64,000 nt of DNA, taken from Daldinia sp. FL1419. Its lineage: Eukaryota > Ascomycota > Sordariomycetes > Xylariales > Hypoxylaceae. How positions within the stretch are numbered: the stretch's first letter is position 1; every line of letters begins with the position of its first letter. Where the stretch lies: contig MU623412.1 of the NCBI GenBank assembly GCA_025201765.1, positions 1 through 64,000 of the forward strand, read 5' to 3'. Shown here one piece after another: positions 34,569-45,939 of the stretch. Position numbers and translations under genes: made by a program. The notes below the pieces were generated by a model. That model saw only the letters and a list, made by a program, of their open reading frames with translations, did not search any database and was not told the DNA's origin.

Positions 34569-34851
34569 CCCCTATAGTTGCCAAGGTTTTCCTTCACAAT
34601 TCTATCTGTTTTACTATGTGGAACACAACTAATAATCTATCTAATGTGTTTACGTCGCGGCTGTGTTATACGGTGTATGCATCTTTTTTCGTCGAGTTAT
34701 CGATCTTGATACAGTGTAGATAAATCTTCATGCCCATTAAAAAGCTGAAAACACTATATTGGAGTACAATTTACATAATTAGAGCAATCTTTGTCATCTA
34801 TTACAGCAGCAGATTTATCGAGATATTTTCTTGCTATTCGATTGCCTATGG

Positions 34852-35061
34852 ATGAGATCCGTCAGCGTCCATCGGGACAGAATCGCACCACCTGTCTATC
34901 AGTGTATGTGCGGATATGACTGTCCACGCAAGGATAATTATCTTCGCCACTTGAAGTTATGTCAAAGGCCAGCTCTACATTCGATTTATTCTTGCAGGTG
35001 CGGCAAATCTCACAGGGACAAGCAACAGCATGAACCCCATGATGGCTGTTGCCAACACTAA
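34852..35061 (+). CDS. Small C2H2-zinc-finger-like protein or exon fragment
   Basis: A 69-residue frame from ATG 34852 contains two finger-like units in a row. The first is YQCMCGYDCPRKDNYLRHLKLC (shown here by its key residues C, C, H, C). The second is YSCRCGKSHRDKQQHEPHDGC. The pattern CxCG ... RKDNxLRHLxxC followed by a second CxCG unit resembles paired fingers of some fungal transcription-factor-like proteins. No DNA-binding second domain or longer protein could be joined to it, and the spacing is not the classical C2H2 spacing. It may be an exon remnant of a dead gene. Confidence 0.35.
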   Translation: MRSVSVHRDRIAPPVYQCMCGYDCPRKDNYLRHLKLCQRPALHSIYSCRCGKSHRDKQQHEPHDGCCQH

Positions 35062-35705
35062 TGCAACTCGACGGGGTATCCCCCTTTACTTGTCGGACCT
35101 CTATGGGAAGCCCTCACGACGGGAAGGGTCGAAAAATTCGAAGGAAAAAAGTTGAAAATATTTACAGCGGTATTATAACCCCTATTTTGATATATCCTCC
35201 TAGACTTCATCTCAGTACTCAATAAGCGGCAATGTTAACATAATAGGCGGGCTTTCGGTGTAAGCAACGGGAGCCTAGACTTCGACCATAGTTTTCTTTC
35301 GTCGGATGACCTTCATAGTTTACAAAGACTTATTAATCATTTGCAACCCTCTTGCCGTTTGCTGTTATCTATCAATCTATAGCGTCTTACAAATATCAGT
35401 ATTTAATATGTCTCTAGATACAATGGAGAATGCTGCATGCACTGCATCACCACTATAAGGTGTACACCGAAAACACGGTATACAAAAACACACGCTCCTG
35501 CTCTCCATCCTTTAATCATACTATGCTAAACGAGAAGCAGCCTCGGCGTCTTTCAAAATGTCGTCCGTCGCCTTTGTCGCGAGCACTTAAAACCGAGTGT
35601 CAGCAACGATTCACAAACTTCATAGGGTTATGGGCGTCGCAGGTGATCACGAGTAGGTCTTCTCGGCAGTAAAATCCCCAAGAAGGATCGAAAGAATTAT
35701 ATATT

Positions 35706-37540
35706 TTACTTACTGAAAACCGGGCAAACCGGAAACGCGCCGGGAACAGCGGGAAACGAAGACGCATCAACAACACGTAGGTTCTTTACGCCGTGAACCC
35801 TAAACTTCGAATCCAGTACAGCGAACCGGTCGTCCGCGGGCCCGATTCCGCACGTGCTTGAGGCATGGTGCGAATATGTCTGGAGTTTTAAGAATTCCTT
35901 CTGCGCCGCGTCTGTGCAGTTCTGGTTTACGCCAGGGCATGGGTGCTTCTCGTCGAAGGGTCCAATGGGCTCTCCGACTGACGTGACTTAATAATGATAG
36001 TTAGCAAACATCATGAAAACACCTCTGAAAGGGAGGGAGAGAAGAGTGATAGAATTGGACAGTACATACTAGCTTTCCGGAACGTCTTGGCCGCGTCCAA
36101 CATCTCGGTCAAGTCCTCGTCCCCACCGTTTTCAAAGAAATTGAAGTTGATCTCCGGTGGTTCCTGAGGGTCACTTGAACGCAGACGGACATATCCTGCC
36201 TGCGATCGTGGGTTCATGTGCACAAATGCACATTCGTATTGCGAAGGGCCGTACTCGGTTGGGTAACCCGGCCAGAACCCTTCGAAGGAGAAAGACTTAC
36301 ACCAACCATAGATGTTACGGTTCTTGCGTGCCGTGGGGGTCTTAAGCAGTACTGCAATTGGCCCCGATGATCCATTTAGCGGTTTGCTAGCTAGTGCAAG
36401 CACACCTCCCTCGTAGTTATCCGCCAGTCTCTCGCCCACACCGGGAAGGTCTTTTACGACAGGAATATCGAACTTTTCGAGCTCTTCAGCCGGTCCAATA
36501 CCGCTAAGCTTAAGGATCTGGGGTGTGTTGAATGCTCCACCAGAAACGATGACTTCCCTCTTAGCGAATATCTGGACAACTTCCCCCTTGGTGCCATTAT
36601 AGCGCGGGTCGGCCTTGTACAGAGATGGACCGCGAAGGACTTCGACACCAATTGCCATTGGCTCCTCGGCATCTTCTGAAAATAGAACTTTGGTGACGAG
36701 ACTCTGGAGCTGGACAGTTAGGGGATACTCGGCAGGGTCATCTAAAGTCGCCCGGATATAGGTGTTGGTACCAACGCGATGTCCGGTGGGATCAGCGTGA
36801 CTAGCGAGACCGAACACACCTGTGGACTGGTCCCGGTCCGGGTCTAGCGCGTTGATGTCTCGGGTTACATCACCCCCGGTCACCTTAATGATGCTACTTG
36901 CGATATCCCGCACGTCGGATGATTGCTGCATGAAGGCAGGGTCGCTGATCGTGAGATTGAGGTATCCAGTATATCCATGTCCAGGGGTCTCGGGCGCTAC
37001 GTATTGAGCCGTTTCTATCCTTTCAAAGTATTGCCGCATATTCTTTGCTAGCCATGTGTCATCCCCGGTGCTTTCAGCAATTGCATCCCAGTCATCGTCG
37101 GAAGGGAGCGCGCAAACACCGCCGTTATGCATAGCGCAGCCCCCGAGTGTGGCTGATCTTGGGTAATAAATTCCCAGTCGTTCAGAGCCCTCTGGGGGTT
37201 TGAGGCCAACGTAAAAAGAGCCGTCTGGTTTCCGCCACGTCGTGTGCTCGTACTTGCCCTCACGCTCTTCGTCCGACGAATGCTTCACGAAGAAGTCCCA
37301 TCGCGACTTTTCGTCGTTTGCCGCAAGATTGAAGTTGGCCATCTCTGAATAGTTCTTATTATTCCCTAGGTCATCTCCTGCCTCTAGAAGCAACGTCGGG
37401 TAGCCCGCTCGGGCAAGGTTAGCCGCGAGCGGGGCGCCTCCGGGACCCGAGCCTACGACGATATAGTCATAGGTCGTTTCCGCTTGGGCGACGGCTCCCG
37501 TGATGGCAAGCAACCATAGCACGAATATTTTACTAGCCAT
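35706..37540 (-). CDS. Secreted GMC-family FAD oxidoreductase with a defective-looking 3' end
   Basis: Extracellular GMC oxidoreductase, of the kind that oxidises alcohols or sugars outside the cell; the substrate is unknown. Exons 37540-36070 and 35977-35706; the intron (92 nt) is GTATGT ... TGCTAACTATC ... CGTCAG. Signal peptide MASKIFVLWLLAITGAVAQA. The FAD motif VVGSGPGGAPLAANL begins at about residue 28. YYPRSATLGGCAMHNGG and SGGAFNTPQILKLSGIG are the two GMC signatures. The catalytic part has YSHHASSTCGIG and VVDASSFPAVPGAFPVCPVF. After PVF a perfect donor GTAAGT occurs (35713-35708), but no suitable acceptor precedes the tail-like TAEKTYS sequence about 40 nt later; the first AG available lies inside that tail. 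Without splicing the protein ends SK-stop at about 580 residues, some 15-20 residues short. Either a terminal exon is chosen differently or the acceptor is mutated. Confidence 0.88.
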
Positions 37541-39170
37541 GTCGAAATTCTCAGTCCCAGCTCAGCTCTACCTATGACATTATCGGCGGCTACTATGGCC
37601 TATAACATGAGTGCACAAGCCATCTTTATTTATACCAGCAACATGGAGGCTCCCCAACTTAGGCATCGTTCTTTGGGGAAATTCGAAATCCACGTCCCTT
37701 GTGGTCTTTGGTGCGGAGTAGCTATGAGCCATACGGCCAATTGGACAAATTCGCACGCAAGCAGGCCAGCATGAAGGGTTGTAATGATAGCTACAATTAA
37801 CTCTGGCTAAATGGGTACTTGGAGAAAAGCCTTGGGAGTTCGTTGAATATCGGATTTAGAGACCTTGGCGGTGCATTGCTTTATTATCCGGCAGACGAAG
37901 GCCGTTGCGGTTGATTGGGGATGCATAAGATAAGAGATATAGAAAGCAGATCTGATTCATATTCATTCAAAACGCTCGTATGATTCCAGGGGGTTATCCA
38001 TCAAGTTAGCGTATATTTGATTATATGATATGATGTTGATAATTGATAATCGACGACTCCAGTCTAGCCCCTATTCGCCCCTTTTTCATTAATAGCCTGC
38101 TTCTCTCAGTTCCGGCGACCAGGCCGACGGAAGTCTATTAGCCTCTTTGCTCCTACCACGTATCTTATATGGACATCCGCCAACGTTACATGGATACCCA
38201 AAGAAAGCCTCACTCAATTCAGAATCACTCTCCAAAGCGGATCATAACCGCGCACATCTGTACTAGCGGCCGAAGAACGGTCCTTGGCGGCTGACCTTTC
38301 TCTACCCGGATCCGCATTAAGAAGGCCCGATATTTGGCGAGACCGGCTAGCCTATCGTTTATCGTTTATTGCAAGATTCAGGAATTTTCAGGAATTTTGA
38401 CTACCAGAACGAAAGGTGGGTGAGGAGTCGTGAAGTGAAAAGCTGCGACATACCAAGAAAATAATCTCCAACACGATTGCGTTTTAATAGCGCGCTTCGA
38501 CCAGAAAAGGATATTGTCTTACGGAAAAATATGACTGTACATCCATACCACGATGTAACCAATCTCTCATGTCTCTCCACCCGGAATAACCATGCAAATA
38601 GCTCTATTTGACACCGAAGCGTATTATCTAGCTCTCTAGTAATTCATAAACCTCACCATTATGGGACCACCAGATGCGATGGCTCGGTGGCAAGGAGAAA
38701 TCCCCAGAGTTGACAAATCGCTTCAATTGGATCGCCTCTAAAGACTATCCAACTCATGACCGTCATCTGGAGCTACTTACGTGCCTTGCGTCCCGCATAG
38801 AACTCCCTAGACTGAGAACCCGAGAACAAAATCCAGTAAATTCAGTGGAGATTTTGTCACTTATTAGTCGTGGGGAAGCCGTATTCGAAGCGATTTGCAG
38901 GTTTTGAGATGGAGGTTAGCCTCTATTTTACGTCGCGGAGAACTTATGGTTACTAGATCTGAACACCGAATGCTAGAGATCGAATTCGTGGATGGTTTCT
39001 ATTGCCAATGAGTGGCGGCAGTAGGTAAATTAAGTACCAGAGGCTTGGCGGCGAGACCGAGCAAGCTAAGCGCGCAAGAATTTGAGCCAGAACCTTTTAT
39101 GTCGACACCGTGTTAAAGGATGCCAAATTAGTACTTCGTACGTTGCGTCCTGGCCTGCCTGGTTGCTACT

Positions 39171-39197
39171 TTCGCTACCTTCGCTACCTTCGCTACC
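39171..39197. repeat. 9-bp tandem triplication
   Basis: Three copies of TTCGCTACC, followed by a TACCTACCTA run. Confidence 0.92.
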
Positions 39198-40087
39198 TAC
39201 CTATGTACACTCCAAATGGACTGTGCAAAAATTGGCCTTGCTTTTCGATAATCTTCAAGAAATAAGCTTTTAACAAGACCTCGGCAGGGGTTTGTGAAAC
39301 CGCGTAAGCACGTTATCACGACAACTCTTTCAATACCACTGTTAACTACAAGGACAAAAAACATGCGAAAATAAATCCTAACCTTAGTTATCTCCCTATA
39401 ACTAACTATAGATATTATAGTTAAATAGGTAGGTAGTTATAGGTATCTTTCTAGGGAGTTGTTAGCTTTGGCCTGTGCTGTCTGTGCCTTGCTTCCCCCA
39501 CAATGATTGTCCCCAAAGCTACCAGGGAAAATATGTCCGCATTGAATTTGCGCGCCTCGTTTGGGCGCCCATGGGCCATGGCAAAGTAGATAAGAAGGTC
39601 TATTCCCTAAAAGAACCATTAGATTTGCCAATTCTTATGGCAAATAGGTATTACTAGCGTATAATGAACCTCCCCTGAGAATGTGATAGATCCTCACTTA
39701 TGAGACCGCGCCAGCCGTCGTAGTGACCGACGATGGGGGCATGTGGATTCTTAGATATCGGAGACATTCTCGCCAAGAGGAAGCACGGATTTCATAAGGA
39801 ACAATGCCATTTGATTTTAGATTAACGCCCACAATAATTCCCCGTATATATCTGTATAGATCTAGCCTTAGATGTTATTATGCATGAATAATGTAGATGT
39901 GATTGGGGTTGGGAGTCAATGGGGTCAATGGGTTTTTTTTGTCCACATTAATAACGAACCGCCCCGTCCAAGATGCCAGCCACCTATGATATGCAGAGAG
40001 GGACCACGAGGATAACCCCGGCTACTCCGTATTATACGTATGTACATAGTAGTAGAATGAGATTGAAAAAGATAGGCTATGAGTGGG

Positions 40088-40128
40088 CAGACAGGACAGA
40101 CAGGACAGACAGGACAGACAGGACAGAC
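40088..40128. repeat. 9-bp minisatellite (GGACAGACA)n
   Basis: Slightly more than four perfect copies of a 9-bp unit. It keeps a reading frame (Asp-Arg-Thr) open, which is a repeat artefact and not a gene. Confidence 0.95.
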
Positions 40129-41622
40129 CCCTTTTTGACACTCTTACTAACTGTCGTATCTCTTACGTTGCCGCTTGCCGCCTAATCGACGTAATCATCA
40201 TCTGAACAATGACATTGCATTCATGTCTTACCTGAATGCTGCGTGTCATCGGTCCGAGAATTCTCGTTTTTTTTGTTTGTTTGTGGCCACCATCGACCTA
40301 CTGATCGGTGTTTTAATGTATTGCATGATGAAATGAGAACCGTTCGAATTTCAAAGCGCGACTCTCGTTTTTTACATTCCTCTGTTCTGACCCGACCGTT
40401 TCCGAGATTCTAATATGTAATCCGGAGAAGAGGCTTCACCCCCTCTCCAACTCCTCAAACTCATGAGACAATCGGATTAGGCGGCTCCATGTGTAGTGCA
40501 ACCCTCCACAATTGCCCCGGGACCCCGAGTCGCAGAATCAGATGATGACATAGCGCATACAACTCTACTGCGCAGTAGCAGGCTTTAGCAGGTCTTAAAT
40601 AAAAGTGGTGTGAGGGGAATTAGGAACGCGGCGTAAGCCACAACCGTGAGCCTCGTAGTAGATGGCTGCTGACGGCTATGGATGGGCCTGATGGGCTGTG
40701 GATGGGCTGTGGATGAGATTTTTGAGACCAAGTCCGGTTCAGAACCAGCTTCCAACAATGGGGTACGAGGGCGAGAGTCTCAGACAATAACTCGTTTTTT
40801 AAAAGCTTTCCGGCGCCTGTGTCGGCGGTGTAGGAGTCGCCGCAAGCGGATCCGACTGACCAATAGAACAACTCGGAGTGCCTAGATCGGCAAAGCTAAG
40901 AAATCTCTTCTTTTTCTAGAAGGTCCACGGATATGCTGGACTAGCAGAACTAGGGATTATAGTGACGTTCATGGCTCGAGGTACTAGCGTCGGTAGCTGG
41001 CCGAGGCATAGCTTGGCGAACGATATATTTTTGTTTTACCTGTGGGCGAAATAACAAATCCCCCATATTAGAAGGTCACAGTTGCTTAGATTATTACGGG
41101 GGTTGTCATCACGGCTCAACCACGCGAGACCCTAGGACCACTTCTCGGTATCCTGGGAGGTCGACCGTTATTGGGGACTGAGCCACCATCTCGACCGTGA
41201 AAACGTAATGTAATCTCGTCGATCATTAGGGCTTTTCGTCACAGAGATAACCGGAAACGCCGGTGTGATTGGTCTACTGTATCATACCCACAATAGGGCA
41301 ACCCCATCTGCCCATGGATGGTTCGTGTACGAACATGGTTTCTCGGTGGAAGTCAATATTTACCCACCTGACTACTTTCCTAGCGCAGCTCGTCCCTCGG
41401 TCTTTTATAATAAACCCTGGGAGCCCGCGCATTTTAGAGTTTGGGCTTTGACTCTTCATCCGGGCGCTTTGCTTCTCTGGACCATATCTTCCGCCATCAA
41501 CCTTGCCCTCACCCATCCCCCCTCCCCTTCCGTATCATCTACGCCAACAGCAGCATCAACTCCATCTAGGGCGAGTAAACGACGTTTAGTTAGACCTCGC
41601 GGACAAAACGGTGGCAGTCAAG

Positions 41623-43084
41623 ATGGCGGATACGAAAAACGAGAAGATGTTCGATTCGGACACGCCTTCGGGGCAAGAATTGGGATCCAGCACTGAGGTG
41701 GTTGGTCAAGTCAACGACATCTCGGCGTCGGAAGCGCAAAAAGTAGCAATGGGACACGCTCATTTCAAAAGGTTAGGATGGAAACGACTCACAGTAGTAC
41801 TCATCGTAGAGGCTATCGCTCTCGGCAGTCTGAGTATGCCGGCGGCGTTCGCTACCTTGGGCATGGTAGCAGGCGTCATCCTGAGTGTTGGCCTAGGTCT
41901 CCTCGCAATCTACACCAGTCATGTCGTCGGTCAGGTTAAACTGAAGTTCCCGGAGGTAGAGCACTACGCGGATGCCGGTCGTTTGATAATGGGTAAATTC
42001 GGATATGAATTGATTGGTGGAATGTTCGTGTTGCAACTGGTATTCCTCGTCGGGTCTCACTGTCTCACGGGTACTATCGCCTTCTTGAACATCACCGGCA
42101 ATGGCGCCTGCTCGTTGGTATTCGGTGTCGTCTCGGCCATCATTCTCCTGCTCCTTGCTATCCCGCCTTCCTTTGCCGAAGTGGCCATTCTAGGTTACAT
42201 CGACTTCGTTTCCATCATGGCCGCTATCTTCATCACGATCATTGCGACTGGTGTGCAACGGACAGACGCCGGAATTTCCTCTGACTGGTCCGCGTGGCCG
42301 AAGGAGAACCTCACCTTCACCGAGGCTTTCATCGCGATTACCAACATCGTCTTCGCCTACAGTTTCGCCATCTGCCAGTTCTCCTTCATGGACGAGATGC
42401 ACACTCCTAAGCATTACGTTAAATCCATCTGGGCTCTCGGCTTGATCGAGATCGTGATTTACACTCTGACCGGAGCGTTGATCTTCTGCTTTGTCGGTTC
42501 AGGCGTCAAGTCCCCATCTCTACTTTCGGCTGGAGACCTGGTTTCGAAGATCGCTTTCGGCATTGCTCTACCCGTCATCTTCATCTCCGGCTCTATCAAC
42601 GGCACCGTCGTAGGCCGATACATCCACGGTCGTGTTTACAGAGATTCGGTCACTCGTTTCATCAACACCACCAAAGGTTGGGTCACGTGGATTGCACTCA
42701 TCACGGCCATCACGATCCTTGCGTGGGTTATTGCCGAGGCCATTCCTTTCTTTTCCGATCTCCTGGCCATCTCCTCGGCGCTGTTCATCTCCGGCTTTAC
42801 GTTCTACTTCCCCGCCGTCTTCTGGTTCATGCTCATCAGACAGGGCAAGTGGTACGCCAAGGAGAACATTCTGAAGAGTCTTCTCAACGGCTTGGTATTC
42901 ATTATCGGGTTGGTTGTCCTCGTTGGTGGCACATATGCTAGTATCGTTGATATTGTAAGTTGCCAATTTTATAACGCCGTCGCCTTCCATTTCATATAGA
43001 ACATGAGCTAATTATTTTTCACAGATGGACGGATACAGCAAGGGCAAAGTCCGAGGTGCTTTCACATGTGCTCCATTCGAGTAG
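41623..43084 (+). CDS. Amino acid permease (AAAP family, MTR-like)
   Basis: Plasma-membrane amino acid/proton symporter of the Aa_trans family. Size and sequence style fit the neutral amino acid permease MTR of Neurospora, but the substrate range is inferred. Two exons: 41623-42954 and 43025-43084, 463 residues. The intron (GTAAGT ... TTTCACAG, 70 nt) adds the short last exon MDGYSKGKVRGAFTCAPFE. The hydrophilic N-terminus is followed by WKRLTVVLIVEAIALGSLSMP, the conserved first helix with the GSLSLP-type substrate-binding turn. About eleven transmembrane segments follow, including the fifth-sixth helix region IAITNIVFAYSFAICQFSFMDEM, where fungal members have a conserved amphipathic stretch. 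The ATG at 41623 is the first in frame, in context CAAGATGG. Codon use is GC-biased at third positions, as expected of a highly expressed gene. Confidence 0.93.
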
Positions 43085-45939
43085 GAGAAGGCTCAAAAGG
43101 ACAATTTTTATTTCACTTATGCTCCCTGGTTGATATATTTCGAAGACACGTGCTCCTCTTCACGACTATGGATGGCCTGCGGATGACATTTATGATACCT
43201 CCTGTTTATTTTTACAAAGCATTACGCGCGAGCAATGAATTTACAGCATCTCATTTCTAGGGCGCTGGATTACACCTTGTGAATAAGATCTGATTCCTGG
43301 TTTTAAAGGGAGTTTGAAAGTGCATTCTATTTTCTCTGGGATTTTATGCTTCTGTATGAATACTATCTGGGAATTGCATTAATGAGTATGCTGCTGTTAA
43401 CACCGCGAACGACAGCTGGTAGTTTGGGCATATGGTCATGTATTGAAGAGTGGTTGCGTGTTATCGATGATTTCATGTTGTACCTAGTAGTTAGCAAAAA
43501 AATGAAACCAACTATGGAACCATTTCCCGCATTTACTCAAAGCTATCGTACGTGTACGTCACTTGCATGGGGCGCTCTTGGGTGATCGATGAACCCCGAA
43601 GACGGGCACCACAAGCCATTCCTTGGTAGTGGCACATCTATGACGTAAATGTATACGGAGACGAAATTCTAATAAAGTTGCGATTTTCGTATTATATCAG
43701 GTAACCTGTCCGCCTACGTACCTAACCAAGTGCCTAATCGAGAGATTGCTCCCGAAGGATCCCGGCCATGGTGTTCTAGTATATCGTAGGATTTCTTATA
43801 TAGCTCTCGTCCTTTCCATCGTGGCTTTTATGACTAGGTACCTACCTAGAGTTACAAAATATTTAGAAGAAATCTTGTCATTATCATATGCTCCCTCTCG
43901 TAGATATGCGAAGAGCTACCAGTGCTAGATTAGGCATCACATCCTCCTTAAGTGAAAACTACTACTACAACGATAAAGGTCAGTATGTGGGAATAGCAAG
44001 AAGCAAGTATCCAACCTAGTAGATAACCTCTAAAGCCGGGTTTCTATTTAGCTTGTTAACAATAGATAAGGCCTCGAGCCAGTAGGACAAAAAGGGGGAG
44101 AGGGGCCCGGCAGCGAGAGGTTATGTCTCAATTCATTTTACCCTTATAACATCTATAAGGCACTTATTAGATGCTATTAGTAGGGACACGACCTATGGAC
44201 TACTGTGATGATCTAAGAAAGGAGTCAGTAGACGGATGCTAAAGAGAGGATACTATTATTATTATTATAAAGTGTGGAATATATGAGTCAACGGTGATTA
44301 ATATATAATTGAACAATCAAAGTATCCCCTTAGGCGCTTTACTCATTGTACCACCACGAAGATAACTCTTGAATATCTCATACAAGTTTCCCGACTTGGA
44401 TGATCAAGGTGTAGGTACCTACCTTTTACTTGTCAATGTTCATGCTACAATGGTTGTATGTAAGGAAAGCAAATCTAACTTTTTGAAAACAGTTAACCTA
44501 GCTTCATTTGTTAGGACCATGCAAGGCATAAATAAATAGGAGGCACCTAAGGCACTGCGGCCCCTTATTCTGTAACAATGTAACCGATTGCTTTCTTAAA
44601 GTTTCTTCATATGATGCATCGAGAACAAGCAAAACAATACTAGGTAATTTAGGATCTAGGGCGCTCAGCTACTTCCTCACTATGAGAGTTTATCCTAATT
44701 ACCTTTGGGCTAATGCTGACATGGCCGTGACGTGCACTAAAACGCCACAGAGAGGGCATGAGAGCGTCTTTCTCACATTCCATAATTCCATAATTGATGT
44801 GGGGATAGTAGTTAAGGTAAGTAAGCGAATGCGAGTAAATGGAACAAACATAATAAATAGAACAGGTGGAATCCATGTGACTACATGTATATAAAAGAAA
44901 CTGTCCATTGAGAATAAAGATTGCGGGGCTTGATCTTATGTAGGTAGATCAATACTTGCCAAGTAAGGAAGAGGCTCTTCGAGATGATCTTCATCCCGAT
45001 GTCCAACCCCGAAAAGGATTTCCCATAGGCCCGTGTTGCAGCATCAGATAACGTTAAACCAGAAAGATGGATCTATCTGGGATTCATGCTACATAGATAC
45101 GAAGTACAAGAATACATGCAGGTACTTTGCAGATAGGAAGACAGTGCAGGCCATCTAGACACCAACTGTGGAAGTGACGAACTCGCCCGCAACGCCCGCG
45201 TGTGCGTGTGCAATAGAGCTTATGGATGTTAAATCCATTTTAATAGGTAGTAGCAACCTCCTGGTGTTTTAAGCTTTTTAGCACTTTTAGTGAAGTAGCT
45301 ATCGGACTTTATTATTTTAAGCTCTTGGAAAGCCCGAATGATCATTTATTAGATATTTGGTTTAGCCTTGGTGTTTTTTTTTTCCCTTTCTCATTTGCAT
45401 TTGGTCGGCGAGAAATACCATGGTCGAAACTTATTATATTCACACCTACCTACCTATGTAGGTATATAAGGCAGTTCTAATTGCTTTGCTCCCCAGCCTC
45501 CATTGATTCAAGCAAGCCAAGGCCCCAAATAACTTACTCCAACAACCCCCGTAAGGCAAGTACCTCCTAAGGAAGGCAAAAAAACATACCACCAACGTAC
45601 CACTGCGACTACCTTCCGAAGATTAACCGGCGTTATTAGAGTTTGGAAGGGCAAAGCTTTGATACACTACTTTGGCAGTTGCATCCCACACCTCCACAGT
45701 GCTACTACGACCGACACCTACCGACTTCATTTCAACCATTCATCTAGCAAGGAGTCAAACTGTAGCTTTTACAATTCCGCTGATTATTCTACTAATCTTT
45801 CCCCCCCCATTCCTTCTGCTTCTAACGTACCAAAACAAATTAACGAGAAGTCATTGCAGTTTAATAAGAACGATAAAATAAATACCTATGACAAAATCAT
45901 TACGTTAAACCCGTCGGTCGCATGTAGTCACCAATTGTC
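43085..45939. other. Intergenic between permease and histone demethylase genes
   Basis: 2.9 kb without a recognisable gene. It contains an ATT microsatellite (44254-44268), TACCTA clusters (43839-43851, 44415-44427 and 45447-45463) and a leader region from about 45480 that precedes the demethylase ATG. Upstream ATGs and an overlapping frame at 45659-46087 occur in that leader, so translation could be modulated by upstream reading frames. Confidence 0.5.
44254..44268. repeat. (ATT)5 microsatellite
   Basis: Five perfect ATT units. Confidence 0.9.

Larger units (their letters stand above)
33049..35705. other. 2.6-kb gene-poor spacer with one zinc-finger-like frame
   Basis: Apart from the small frame at 34852-35061 nothing is supported. 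An AAAT microsatellite lies at 34545-34568. Frames at 33500-33770 and 35430-35672 show no domain; the latter overlaps the 3' flank of the secreted GMC gene. Confidence 0.5.
37541..41622. other. 4-kb intergenic region
   Basis: No convincing gene. It contains a 9-bp TTCGCTACC triplication (39171-39197), a GGACAGACA minisatellite (40088-40128), and GATGGGCTGTG direct repeats (40679-40716). Frames of 60-143 codons (38674-38907, 39437-39657, 41265-41696) lack domains, and the last lies in the leader of the permease gene. Confidence 0.5.

Noticed and set aside
41265..41696. 143-codon plus-strand frame
   Set aside because: It overlaps the 5' leader and N-terminus of the permease in another frame; no domain is seen.
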